Source: CAJXQU01 sp965223825 (GTDB lineage Bacteria; Pseudomonadota; Gammaproteobacteria; CAJXQU01). Taken from it: 64,000 bases of DNA. The translations under genes were made by a program, and so were the position numbers. The notes beneath the pieces are model-generated. The model searched no databases. It saw only the letters and a list, made by a program, of their open reading frames with translations, and had not been told where the DNA came from. The stretch lies in NCBI GenBank assembly GCA_965223825.1, contig OZ245018.1, positions 3,162,001 to 3,226,000 on the forward strand, in the 5' to 3' direction. Of the stretch, positions 15,865 to 25,401 are shown in pieces. Each line of letters begins with the position of its first letter. Within the stretch, counting starts at the first letter, position 1.

Positions 15865-17289
15865 TTAATGAGCCAAAGCCGGTTGAGGAATCGGTGCATC
15901 ATTCATTGGTTCTGCGCCACGAATGGTTTTCCAAACATTGAACGCCATAACGAACATACCGAGCAAGAACAGTGCGCCACCGACGGTGCGGATCACATAG
16001 AACGGATGCATACTCGCGACAGACTCAACAAAACTGTATGTCAACGTGCCATCGGTATTGACCGCTCGCCACATCAGACCTTGCATGATGCCAGCTACCC
16101 ACATCGAGGCGATGTATAAAACCACACCAAATGTCGACAACCAAAAATGCAATTCGATCAGGTTTTTACTGTAAATCTCACGATTAAACATACGCGGAAT
16201 TAGGTAATACATACTACCGATCGAGATCATCGCCACCCAGCCAAGTGCTCCGGAATGAACGTGTCCGATCGTCCAATCGGTGTAATGCGATAAGGCATTT
16301 ACTGTTTTGATCGCCATCATCGGGCCTTCAAAAGTCGACATGCCGTAGAACGACACAGAAACGATCAAAAAGCGCAAAACAGGATCAGTTCGTAATTTGT
16401 CCCACGCGCCCGATAGCGTCATCACACCATTGATCATGCCGCCCCAAGACGGTGCTAGCAGAATCAAAGACATCACCATGCCTAACGATTGAGTCCAATC
16501 CGGTAGCGCGGTGTAATGCAAGTGATGTGGGCCAGCCCAAATATAAGTGAAGATCAGTGCCCAGAAATGGACGATAGATAAACGGTATGAATAAACCGGG
16601 CGCCCAGCTTGCTTTGGAATGAAGTAATACATCATGCCGAGGAAGCCTGCTGTCAAAAAGAAGCCCACCGCATTATGCCCATACCACCACTGAATCATCG
16701 CGTCTTGCACGCCGGCATAAGCCGAGTAGGATTTCGTCAAAGACACAGGTACCGCCGCACTATTGAAAATGTGCAGCATGGCAATGGTCAGAATAAAACC
16801 ACCGTAAAACCAGTTCGCAACATAGATATGCGACACTTTACGTTTCATGATCGTACCGAAGAAAACAACGGCATAAGAGATCCAAACCACTGCGATCAAT
16901 AGATCAATTGGCCATTCCAGCTCAGCGTATTCTTTCGATGCTGTAATCCCTAACGGTAGCGTAATCACAGCTAGCACAATGACGGCTTGCCAGCCCCAGA
17001 ACGTAAACGCAGCCAGCTTGTCAGAGACAAGGCGAGCATGACATGTTCGTTGTACCACGTAATACGACGTTGCGAATAAGGCTGACCCACCAAATGCAAA
17101 AATTACGGCATTTGTATGCAACGGACGTAAGCGACTGAAGGTTAAATAAGGTATATCAAAATTTAATGCCGGCCAGGCGAGCTGTGCAGCAATAAATACG
17201 CCGACCAACATTCCCACTATGCCCCAAACAACGGTCATAATGGCAAATTGACGGACAACTTTATAATTATACGTTTCTGTAGTGGCCAT
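15865..17289 (-). CDS. ccoN: cbb3 oxidase catalytic subunit I
   Basis: CcoN is the haem-copper core that reduces oxygen with high affinity and pumps protons. It has about 12 membrane helices. The haem and Cu ligands are recognisable in RPLHTNAVIFAFGG, in WWYGHNAVGFFLTAGFLG and in the IGHVHSGALGW region. The internal ATG at 17289 (474 aa) follows GGGAG at good spacing and gives a standard ETYNYKVVRQF start; an ATG four codons upstream (17301) is the alternative. It is first in ccoNOQP, with an ANR/FNR-like site about 160 bp upstream. Confidence 0.96.
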   Translation of the reverse strand: MATTETYNYKVVRQFAIMTVVWGIVGMLVGVFIAAQLAWPALNFDIPYLTFSRLRPLHTNAVIFAFGGSALFATSYYVVQRTCHARLVSDKLAAFTFWGWQAVIVLAVITLPLGITASKEYAELEWPIDLLIAVVWISYAVVFFGTIMKRKVSHIYVANWFYGGFILTIAMLHIFNSAAVPVSLTKSYSAYAGVQDAMIQWWYGHNAVGFFLTAGFLGMMYYFIPKQAGRPVYSYRLSIVHFWALIFTYIWAGPHHLHYTALPDWTQSLGMVMSLILLAPSWGGMINGVMTLSGAWDKLRTDPVLRFLIVSVSFYGMSTFEGPMMAIKTVNALSHYTDWTIGHVHSGALGWVAMISIGSMYYLIPRMFNREIYSKNLIELHFWLSTFGVVLYIASMWVAGIMQGLMWRAVNTDGTLTYSFVESVASMHPFYVIRTVGGALFLLGMFVMAFNVWKTIRGAEPMNDAPIPQPALAH

Positions 17290-17449
17290 AAGGGCTCCCA
17301 TTACTCTCTATCCCAAAGTCTCCGTTTTAGAGATTAGCATGACTCTATATAAGCACAAGCTAATAATCTCCCGTAACGGAAAACGCGTGCATCTTACACC
17401 AAAATTTCCCGTGACTTAGCGCGTCATAACGCTGTAAACAAACTGTTTC

Positions 17450-17463
17450 TTGATAATTAACGA
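17450..17463 (-). promoter_or_regulatory. ANR/FNR-like box upstream of ccoN
   Basis: The minus strand reads TCGTTAATTATCAA. That matches 8 of the 10 defined positions of TTGAT-N4-ATCAA, with one perfect half site. A TATGAC-like -10 lies about 30 bp downstream. cbb3 operons are commonly induced by FNR-type regulators under low oxygen. Confidence 0.45.
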
Positions 17464-17480
17464 GAAATATTGTCACGCGC

Positions 17481-18188
17481 TTAGAAGCGCCGACCAATTC
17501 CGACACCAAACACATACGGATCAATATCGACGTTGACGTTCACGTCACCTACCGTTGTGTTTCTAAACTCAGCATCTGTGCTCATACTGATGTACTTCAC
17601 ATCAACATTCCCAAACCAGCCACCGCCGATATCAAAATCCAGTCCGATTTGTGCTGCCCAACCAACGGAAGGACGTATATTCACCGTTGCGCCTGGCTGA
17701 TTTAGCGGCCCGAGCACATCTTCACTGTAAAAAAGTGAATAATTTATGCCTGCACCAATGTACGGTCGAATCGTCGCGTTTGGTAAAAAATGATATTGCA
17801 ACGTTAATGTCGGCGGTAACACCCATGCATCGATCACTTCAGACGTGCCACCCAATGCACCAAGCAACGCACTCCCCGTCGCATCTACATCATGTTGAGA
17901 CGTGCCGAGTATCAGCTCCATCCCCCAATTCGGGGTGAACATATACGTAATATCCAACTCCGGTACTGTGTCAGTATCGACCACCACTCCCGATCCAGCG
18001 ACATAACCACCTAACGCCGGTACATCCACTTCACCACTGCTATCATGCGGCGCGACGACAATTCCACGTAAACGGATCAACCAATCACCCGGCAACAAAC
18101 CCTCAGTTTCCCACGCTTGCGCACTGATACTGCCACTTCCCAAACCCAGCAATAAAAAACTCACCAGCATGGATCGCTTTAATTTCAT
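17481..18188 (-). CDS. ompW: Outer membrane protein OmpW family
   Basis: OmpW is an eight-stranded outer-membrane barrel with a hydrophobic channel. The 235-aa protein starts with a signal peptide (about 1-25, cut after AQA). The family features are the early GDWLIRLRG strand, ITYMFTPNWGMELILGTS, TLQYHFLPNATIRPYIGAG with NYSLFY after it, and a C-terminal strand ending in GRRF. It lies between the two divergent halves of the cbb3 locus. In other gammaproteobacteria OmpW levels respond to oxygen, which would fit this position, but I see no FNR box directly in front of it. Confidence 0.92.
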   Translation of the reverse strand: MKLKRSMLVSFLLLGLGSGSISAQAWETEGLLPGDWLIRLRGIVVAPHDSSGEVDVPALGGYVAGSGVVVDTDTVPELDITYMFTPNWGMELILGTSQHDVDATGSALLGALGGTSEVIDAWVLPPTLTLQYHFLPNATIRPYIGAGINYSLFYSEDVLGPLNQPGATVNIRPSVGWAAQIGLDFDIGGGWFGNVDVKYISMSTDAEFRNTTVGDVNVNVDIDPYVFGVGIGRRF

Positions 18189-18304
18189 CTCACATCACTC
18201 CCAATTAACTCTTCAAATTTTTGTTATCTATCCCCACCACGATAAAACGCGCCTGTGACGGAAATGAACTTGGCGCAAGTATGCCGCGCTGCAAAATTAG
18301 GAAG

Positions 18305-18318
18305 ATGATCTGGATCAA
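18305..18318 (+). promoter_or_regulatory. ANR/FNR box upstream of ccoI
   Basis: ATGATCTGGATCAA matches TTGAT-N4-ATCAA at 9 of 10 defined positions. It is centred about 69 bp before the ccoI ATG at 18381. If it acts at the usual -41.5 position, transcription starts near 18353, which argues against a longer coding start at 18345. Confidence 0.6.
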
Positions 18319-18380
18319 TAGTTACTGCATCACTCATAAGACAGGTGCAAGCACGTCCCTCGATCAGGCAGAATACGCGC

Positions 18381-20816
18381 ATGTCAGCATCAGAAAGCCC
18401 AACCTGCTATCACTGTGGATTGCCCGTGCCCAGCGCGATCACATTATTTGTCAAAATCGACGGACAAGATCGCGCGATGTGCTGCGCAGGCTGCCAAGCC
18501 GTTGCAGAAACCATCGTCGCATCTGGACTCGAGCAGTTTTATCAGCACCGTACCGAGCCCTCGAGCAAACCTGATGACCTCGTGCCTGACTTTCTTGAAC
18601 AGGTCAGTGTCTATGACGAACCGGAAATTCAATCACGCTTTGTGCGCTCACTCGATACGGATCAACGAGAGGCGGCGTTAATTCTCGAAGGCATCACCTG
18701 TGCAGCTTGTGTTTGGATGAACGAGATGCACCTCAAAGCTTTACCGGGAGTGATCGACATCCAAGCCAATTTCACCACGCGACGACTGCGCGTGCGCTGG
18801 GACAATCGTCAGATCAAACTAAGCACGATCTTGAATGCGATCCATAACATCGGCTATCAAGCACACCCATACGATCCCCAGCAACATCAACAAATTATGG
18901 ATCGCGAACGTAAAACGCTTCTAAAACGTCTCGGCATTGCAGGCGTGCTCGGTATGCAAGTGATGATGCTTGCGGTCACACTCTACACTGGCGACTTCAG
19001 CGCGGAAGATACCCAGTACAAAACCTTTTTCCACTGGCTTAGCCTGCTACTGACATTACCCGTCGTGCTGTATTCCGCACGGGCATTTTTTAATCCCGCT
19101 TGGCGCGATCTCAAGCAGAAAAAACTCGGTATGGATGTACCCGTTTCACTTGGTATTCTGATCGCCTTCCTCGGCAGTATTTATGCCACGGTTAGCGGAC
19201 AAGGCCACGTCTATTACGACTCCGTCTGTATGTTCACGTTTTTTCTGCTAACCGCCCGCTATCTCGAATTACTCGCCCGCAAACGTGCCACGGAAACCAG
19301 TGAAAACTTACTTCTAATGACGCCCGCCACGGCAATCCGCTTGAACGGTGACTCGCAGGAAACCATTCCCGTGGCGCGCCTGCAGATTAATGACCGCGTA
19401 TTGGTCAAACCGGGCGACACGGTTCCTGCCGACGGCATCATTCTCTCCGGACAATCGACGCTGGATGAATCTTTATTAAGTGGTGAAAGTCTGCCTGTAT
19501 TCCGCACAACCGACGCGTTGGTATTCGGCGGTAGTATCAATATAGAAAGCCCACTCACAGTGCGCGTAGAAAAAGTCGGGCAAGATAGTTTGCTCTCACG
19601 CATCACCGATCTTATGGCGCAATCGCAGGCCGAAAAACCGCGCATCACGATCATTGCTGATCGCGTTGCACGTTGGTTTGTGCCGATCATTTTGCTCACC
19701 GCCGCCGCGATTGGTTTAAGCGGCTGGTTAAACCAAAATCCGCACTGGTTTGAAAGCATGATCGCACTCTTGGTCGTCACCTGTCCTTGTGCGTTATCCC
19801 TCGCCACGCCTGTCGCGTTGACTGTCGCCACCGATACCCTAATGAAACTCGGTTTGATCAGTTCACGCGGTCACGCGATCGAAACACTGGCGCGCGCCGA
19901 TCGCTTCGTCTTCGACAAAACCGGCACCCTGACACAAGGCAAACTTAGCTTACACGCAGTCATTCCGTTGTCTGATCTAAGCGAGCAAGCCACGCTCACA
20001 TTGGCCGCCGCACTCGAAGCCCAGTCTGAACATCCAATTGCGCAAACGCTCATCAACGCCGCAAGTGGCGATATTCCAACGGCGCGCGATCTGATCAACA
20101 CACCTGGTGCGGGCATCCGTGGCAGCATTGCCGATCAACAATATGTGATCGGTACGCTGGAGCACATTGATAATCACAGTCATGCGGTTGTTCCAGAATC
20201 ACTTTCACTCGATCTTGAGGCGGGACAAAGCGCACTTTATCTTGCCAATCAAACACAATTATTAGCGGTCTTTTTGCTCAGTGATGAACTTCGCGACGAT
20301 GCACAGTCGTTGGTTGATGCGTTACACAAACAGAAAAAAACTGTCGCGTTATTATCTGGCGATAACCAAAACAGCGTGGACAATATCGCCCGTAAGTTGG
20401 GCATTAAAGACGTCCGTGCAGCATGTCGCCCCGACGAGAAACTCGCGCAATTACAACACTGGCAAGCGGACGGATCTGTAGTGGCAATGATCGGTGACGG
20501 GATTAACGATGCACCAACCTTAGCCGGTGCCCAAGTCTCGATCGCGATGGGCAGCGGAGCACAGATCGCGCGAGCAAACGCCGACCTGATTTTATTGTCC
20601 AATAGCTTGCCGACACTGGCGAAAGCCATTCTAGTCGCGCAGAAAACCATGCGTATTGTTCAGCAAAATATGGCATGGGCAATTGGCTATAACCTGATCG
20701 CACTCCCGCTGGCGGCGTTCGGCTATATCGAACCATGGATGGCCGCAATCGGTATGTCACTCAGTTCGCTGATCGTTGTGAGTAATGCGTTGCGAATAAA
20801 ATCGCTGAAAGCGTGA
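18381..20816 (+). CDS. ccoI: Copper-exporting P-type ATPase for cbb3 oxidase (CcoI/FixI)
   Basis: CcoI moves Cu across the inner membrane for CcoN assembly. The 811-aa protein begins with a Cys-rich segment (CYHCG, CCAGCQ) typical of CcoI, then a heavy-metal domain with ITCAACVWM. The P1B core has TCPCALSLATP in the channel helix, DKTGTLTQGK with the phosphorylated Asp, a SEHPIAQ nucleotide site and GDGINDAPTLAGAQVSIAMG. I chose ATG 18381 because upstream starts are weak (GTG 18345). ccoS follows 20 bp downstream. Confidence 0.95.
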   Translation: MSASESPTCYHCGLPVPSAITLFVKIDGQDRAMCCAGCQAVAETIVASGLEQFYQHRTEPSSKPDDLVPDFLEQVSVYDEPEIQSRFVRSLDTDQREAALILEGITCAACVWMNEMHLKALPGVIDIQANFTTRRLRVRWDNRQIKLSTILNAIHNIGYQAHPYDPQQHQQIMDRERKTLLKRLGIAGVLGMQVMMLAVTLYTGDFSAEDTQYKTFFHWLSLLLTLPVVLYSARAFFNPAWRDLKQKKLGMDVPVSLGILIAFLGSIYATVSGQGHVYYDSVCMFTFFLLTARYLELLARKRATETSENLLLMTPATAIRLNGDSQETIPVARLQINDRVLVKPGDTVPADGIILSGQSTLDESLLSGESLPVFRTTDALVFGGSINIESPLTVRVEKVGQDSLLSRITDLMAQSQAEKPRITIIADRVARWFVPIILLTAAAIGLSGWLNQNPHWFESMIALLVVTCPCALSLATPVALTVATDTLMKLGLISSRGHAIETLARADRFVFDKTGTLTQGKLSLHAVIPLSDLSEQATLTLAAALEAQSEHPIAQTLINAASGDIPTARDLINTPGAGIRGSIADQQYVIGTLEHIDNHSHAVVPESLSLDLEAGQSALYLANQTQLLAVFLLSDELRDDAQSLVDALHKQKKTVALLSGDNQNSVDNIARKLGIKDVRAACRPDEKLAQLQHWQADGSVVAMIGDGINDAPTLAGAQVSIAMGSGAQIARANADLILLSNSLPTLAKAILVAQKTMRIVQQNMAWAIGYNLIALPLAAFGYIEPWMAAIGMSLSSLIVVSNALRIKSLKA

Positions 20817-20836
20817 TCATCTAAAAGGCTGACATT

Positions 20837-21061
20837 ATGGAAATTATTTATCTGCTTATTCCGCTCTCAATGATCCTCGTTGGTGTGATCATCTGGGCGC
20901 TGTTTTATGCGATTCGATCGGGCCAATTTGACGATATGGAAGGCGCGGCACAACGTATTTTAATGGATGACGACAAACCGGTGATCAAGAAAGGGGCCGA
21001 CGCCACCGTTCAGCCCGAACCAGCAATCACCGACCAGCCTGAACAAGACAAACCCAGCTGA
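20837..21061 (+). CDS. ccoS: cbb3 oxidase assembly protein CcoS
   Basis: CcoS is a small membrane protein required for cofactor insertion into cbb3 oxidase. The 74-aa protein has one N-terminal helix (about residues 4-27, with LLIPLSMILVGVIIWALFYA). The conserved motif SGQFDDMEGAAQRILMDDD comes next, then a charged Pro/Glu-rich tail. It is 20 bp downstream of ccoI, the standard ccoIS pair, and convergent to the TauE/SafE-like gene. Confidence 0.95.
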   Translation: MEIIYLLIPLSMILVGVIIWALFYAIRSGQFDDMEGAAQRILMDDDKPVIKKGADATVQPEPAITDQPEQDKPS

Positions 21062-21080
21062 TCGCTAATTTATTGTTAAT

Positions 21081-21878
21081 TTAATCGTGCGAAATCGGCG
21101 CATTACCCGCGCCGTGTTGTTCCATCATTCCAGCACCACATTTCATCCCGTCGCTCGATTTGCCGTGATCAGGATGAGAAATTGAAGGGTGATCATGCGA
21201 CAGTGGAACCAACAACGTTGCGATCCCCAAAGCGATCATCAACGCGCCGAAGACATTTCGTATAACCGGTTTTTGCAACCAAAGACTCACACCACCAGCC
21301 ACCAATCCCGTTGTGATCAGCGCCGGTAATGTCCCAGCTCCAAATGCCAGCATTCCTAGCGCTCCGTCAAACGCATTGCCACCCAACGCTGTCAGTAACA
21401 AAGCGGAATAGACCAACCCGCATGGCAACCAGCCCCAGACCATGCCGAAACCGAATGCATGCACAGGAGATCGCACTGGCATAAACCGTTTGCCGATCGG
21501 CTGAATCGCTTTCCACAGTTGCGAACCGAGCTGATCGACCTTCGCCATCTGCGGAAACCAACCCGCCACATACAGCCCGACCAGAATCATCATCATCGCA
21601 GTTAAATAGCGCGCGATCAGATGCGCATTGTGCATCCCGATTAGACTCATCAACGTCATGCCGAGCGCACCGACAATCAGTCCAGCGACCATGTAACTGG
21701 TAATCCGCCCAACATTGTAAGCCAGCACATACACAAACAAGCGACGTTTATTCTCACGGACTTCCGGCAGCAACGAAAACGTCAACGCACCCACCACACC
21801 ACCACACATACCAATGCAATGCAGCGTACTGAATAAACCGAAAATGAATAAAGCAATAAATGAAAATTCCTGCGTCAT
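21081..21878 (-). CDS. TauE/SafE-like (DsbD_2 domain) membrane protein with His-rich tail
   Basis: Six or so membrane helices with STLHCIGMCGGVVGAL near the start and GMVWGWLPCGLVYSALL in the middle identify the family often found next to ccoIS. The paired cysteines in helices 1 and 4 suggest metal or thiol chemistry. The C-terminal tail is rich in His, Met and Cys (SHDHPSISHPDHGK, CGAGMMEQHGAG), as in metal-binding tails. A role in copper handling for cbb3 oxidase is inferred from this and the neighbours. ATG 21878 (265 aa) is preferred over an in-frame GTG at 21920. Confidence 0.75.
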   Translation of the reverse strand: MTQEFSFIALFIFGLFSTLHCIGMCGGVVGALTFSLLPEVRENKRRLFVYVLAYNVGRITSYMVAGLIVGALGMTLMSLIGMHNAHLIARYLTAMMMILVGLYVAGWFPQMAKVDQLGSQLWKAIQPIGKRFMPVRSPVHAFGFGMVWGWLPCGLVYSALLLTALGGNAFDGALGMLAFGAGTLPALITTGLVAGGVSLWLQKPVIRNVFGALMIALGIATLLVPLSHDHPSISHPDHGKSSDGMKCGAGMMEQHGAGNAPISHD

Positions 21879-21920
21879 GACGTTACTATGAAAGCCAGAT
21901 TCAGAATTCGCAAGCGACAC

Positions 21921-22351
21921 AATGCCGCCGTGCTAACGGATAACACTCAGCGATGGATTTGACGACCCACCAATATTTACTGGCCTACTCATTTCACTGG
22001 GTAAACAAACGCCCACCCCATCAGGAACCTATGGCCATTCCCGCTATTCACAGCCGCGAATTTTTCTTCATCTAAGATGAAAAAGACTTCAACTTACACC
22101 TACAGTTTACCAGCCAGTTCCCACTATATGTTTTATCAGTGCTTCATTAAAGAAGAGAACAAGACTCGAGAGTTAAATACACCCTTTGAAAACTGGGAGA
22201 AAACAGAAAATTTTTCAAAATCAACTTATCTTAAGAAAGAATCCAGCGTTAGTTTAATTTTTCACCGAGAACTTTTTTTCCATTTGTGGAAATGGATCAT
22301 AAACTCTTTCCAGGCCATCCCTTCCAACTAAATTTGTTCAGAGCATTTTAT
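21921..22351. other. Intergenic stretch without a supported gene
   Basis: The composition changes here from moderate GC to AT-rich. A 40-codon reading frame at 21953-22075 (plus) and an 84-codon one at 22077-22331 (plus) exist. Neither has recognisable motifs or a good Shine-Dalgarno, so neither is called. The upstream promoter of the acyltransferase remnant should lie here. Confidence 0.4.
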
Positions 22352-23393
22352 ATGTTTGTTGAATATATCAACCGATTCCGCGGCATCGCCATATTACTCA
22401 TTGTAATGGGTCATTATTTACCGCTTGTGAAAATTGATGACACCTCAAAAATTAATATCTTTTTTATCAATATAGTTCAAGGTGGAACAGCTCTTTTCGT
22501 GTTCATTTCCGGCTTTTTGTTTCACCACGTGTTTTACACACGGTTTGAGTTTAAACAGTTTATTAACGCAAAGATAAAAAACGTTCTCATACCCTATTTA
22601 TTTCTTGCTATATTGCCAATCACTTACATCGTCATTAATGGTCAGCAAATAGAATATTTCACCCTCGCTTCAGATTCAAAATTACTAACTAGCTTAGAAT
22701 TAATCATTTCATATCTTTCGACAGGAAGCTTTTTGGTGGCTTATTGGTACATACCATTCATAATGGTTATTTTTCTACTGTCACCGCTATTTACCCGGTA
22801 TATTCACACCTCATTAAATGTACAAATATATTGGCTTATAGCTTTATCACTTTTACCGATTTTCATTCATCGACCTGTCGTTAATATTTCAGTTATGCAG
22901 TCTTGCATTTTACTACCTACCTTTTTATTTATTTGGAATCACCTTCTCGCTCAACAAAGAGCCTGTCTTTAGGCTGGTTGAAGGTAAAAATCTTTATTTC
23001 CTACTCTTTATTTGCATACTCTCTTATGCTCAGATTTCAACAGGCACTGTCGAAAAATACCACAAACCTGCTTACGTATTTGATGGGATCGATCTTCAAT
23101 TTTTCCAAAAGGCTGCAATGTGTTTATTTTTAATATCGTTGTTGAGAAATTCATTTAGAGGTGGCGCAGTCCTTGACGTACTCGCGCAATTTAATAGTTT
23201 TTCCATTTTCTTTTTACACCCTTATTTTTTGGTGATATTTGGTAATCTTTTAAATCGTTTTTATTCAGCCGAACCTAATTCATTTATTGTTTATATTCTT
23301 TCAATAACTTTAGCCATTATCTTAAGTATTCTCATTGCAATGTCGGCAAAAGAATTACTACGAAAACGTAGTCGTTACTTTATTGGTTATTAA
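22352..23393 (+). pseudogene. Acyltransferase (family 3) gene with one frameshift
   Basis: The first frame opens at ATG 22352 with the family-3 acyltransferase start (INRFRGIAILLIVMGHY). It continues through FVFISGFLFHHVF and YWYIPFIMVIFLLSPLF, then stops at 22970. The expected continuation, PFYLFGITFSLNKEPVFRL through LISLLRNSF to FFLHPYF, is read in a second frame that stays open to the stop at 23393. One extra base near 22905-22925 explains this; repaired, the product would be about 347 aa. Such proteins O-acylate surface sugars in the inner membrane. The gene is clearly more AT-rich than its neighbours, suggesting transfer. A sequencing error is possible. Confidence 0.75.
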
Positions 23394-23613
23394 TGCTCTG
23401 TGTTTAGTCTACGATTTAGAACAAACAGCAAACTGGCCATCGAAGAAGTTTTTCTTATTTTCCGACACTACGGGATACGCTCAAAATTGATCCAGATCAG
23501 CAATACTACGGAGAAACCGTGCTCCAATAGACCCGTAAAAGAGTTTTCCTTTTCAAACGCGTATTTCCTGTAGCCGCAGTTTCCAATCTGTGGGCACAGA
23601 AATTTCCTAACAC

Positions 23614-23660
23614 ACCGCTCGGTCTAGCCCGACCTCATTAGGACGAGCGGTTTCTTTTTC
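23614..23660 (+). terminator. Terminator-like hairpin in the 23394-23788 spacer
   Basis: ACCGCTCG (23614-23621) pairs with CGAGCGGT (23644-23651), followed by TTTCTTTTTC. It lies 220 bp after the acyltransferase remnant. The rest of the 395-bp spacer shows no gene. Confidence 0.5.
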
Positions 23661-23788
23661 CAACGCGAGCTTGCTTTATCTTGTTGGCTAGTCAATTTTC
23701 CTGATCTCAAGCGTATTTAATATCACTGTCATACTTCGACTTTCACTTGGGCGTAGCATAGCGATCTGATGATTAAACTGGAATAACG

Positions 23789-25231
23789 ATGCCTCAGGAT
23801 GACTTACAACAACATCAGCTGGACCTTGAATCCACATTGGACGAGGTGATTGAATTACTGAATAAGCAAGCACTCGTTAACAATCTTGCCCAACGATCGG
23901 CATCTCACCGTCACGTCTTAGTGCAATCACTGGTTGAAAAACAACAGCTGAATGCAGTCGTTCGGAAAGTGATCAAGTTACACCCGGCTGACATTGCCTT
24001 TGTCCTTGAAGGCTTAGCCTTAACCCAACGTCAATTGATCTGGAACCAACTGGATAGCGCGTTACAAGGTGCGATTTTGCTCGAGCTAAATGACGCTGTC
24101 GCAGAAAGCTTAATCGGTAAAATGCAACGCGACGAGATCATTAACATTGCTGCCCATCTGGATTCTGCGCAACTGGTCGGCTTAATGATGTTTTTATCAA
24201 AAGACATGGCGCTCGATCTATTAAATGCCACCCACGGAAAAAGCCGGGAGCAAGTACAGGCATCATTATCTTTTCCAAAACACAGCGTCGGCGCGTTGAT
24301 GGATTTTGATATGGTCAGCGTGCGGGACTCGTTGGATCTAAAAAGCACGCTCGATCTATTGAAGAAAAACCAAACGTTTCCGGATAAATCTGATCAGCTT
24401 TTTGTGGTGGATAACGCTGGTCAGTTTAGCGGTGTGCTCTCGATTAAAGATCTGATCATGCATGATTCCGACACGATGGTTTCGGCAGTAATGGATAAAT
24501 CCGCATTTACTTTACACACGCACGATTCCTTAAAAGAGGCCGCCAGCGCCTTCGAGCGATATGACTTGATCACGGTGCCAGTTATGAATCTGCATGGACA
24601 ACTGGTCGGCAGTCTGAATGTTGAGCGGATTGTTGAATACATGGATGAATTATCACAAAAAGAACGCCTAAACCAAGTCGGCTTAAGTGACGATGAAGAT
24701 CTCTACGCACCCGCTTGGGAAAGCGCAAAAAATCGCTGGCTTTGGTTGGGGCTGAATCTTGCCACGGCATTTGTTGCGTCACGGGTGATCGGTCTGTTTG
24801 AAGTGACGATCAACCAGCTTGTCGCGCTGGCAACCTTGATGCCAATTATTGCCAGCATCGGCGGCAATACGGGTAATCAAACCGTCGCGCTGATGGTAAG
24901 AGGCCTAGCGATGAAGCAGATCAGTAAACATAATTTCAAGCGTTTCTGGTTAAAAGAGATGTCGATCAGTCTCATTAATGGTGTGATCTGGGGCGCAGTG
25001 GTCGCGCTTTTCGCCTTCATCATGTACGGTCAGTATCAGCTGGCATTGGTTATGCTGACCGCCATGATTGTGAATCTTCTGATCGCAGCAGCAGCCGGTG
25101 TCCTTGTGCCAGCCCTGCTTAAATACGTTGGGCGCGATCCGGTCATGGGCAGTAGCGTACTTCTGACAGCGATCACCGACAGCATGGGCTTTTTTGTTTT
25201 TTTAGGACTCGCGGCCATCTTTTTAGTTTGA
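23789..25231 (+). CDS. mgtE: MgtE-type magnesium transporter
   Basis: MgtE is a Mg2+-gated channel of the inner membrane. The 480-aa protein has the cytoplasmic N domain (about 30-150), two CBS domains (about 155-290; HDSLKEAASAFERYDLITVP in the second) and a C-terminal membrane domain of five helices. That domain carries the conserved ASIGGNTGNQTVALMVRGLA stretch. The length and order are standard. It is a single gene ahead of the Kef-type antiporter with a 170-bp gap. No Mg2+-responsive leader was recognised. Confidence 0.93.
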   Translation: MPQDDLQQHQLDLESTLDEVIELLNKQALVNNLAQRSASHRHVLVQSLVEKQQLNAVVRKVIKLHPADIAFVLEGLALTQRQLIWNQLDSALQGAILLELNDAVAESLIGKMQRDEIINIAAHLDSAQLVGLMMFLSKDMALDLLNATHGKSREQVQASLSFPKHSVGALMDFDMVSVRDSLDLKSTLDLLKKNQTFPDKSDQLFVVDNAGQFSGVLSIKDLIMHDSDTMVSAVMDKSAFTLHTHDSLKEAASAFERYDLITVPVMNLHGQLVGSLNVERIVEYMDELSQKERLNQVGLSDDEDLYAPAWESAKNRWLWLGLNLATAFVASRVIGLFEVTINQLVALATLMPIIASIGGNTGNQTVALMVRGLAMKQISKHNFKRFWLKEMSISLINGVIWGAVVALFAFIMYGQYQLALVMLTAMIVNLLIAAAAGVLVPALLKYVGRDPVMGSSVLLTAITDSMGFFVFLGLAAIFLV

Positions 25232-25401
25232 AAAAGTATTAAACCCGATCAAGGTGTTGCTAGGATATAAAGCCTGTTCGAGCTTGCTTACAATGGCATA
25301 ACAATAACTAAAACTATTTTACATAAAACATCTGCCACACTCGGCGCTTAGCGTTCTGCTGGTCTAACGTTCGTGTTAGTAACGATGTTTGGGGAGATTC
25401 A

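Noticed and set aside
22077..22331. 84-codon plus-strand frame before the acyltransferase remnant
   Set aside because: AT-rich, no Shine-Dalgarno and no recognisable motif; probably chance in low-GC DNA.
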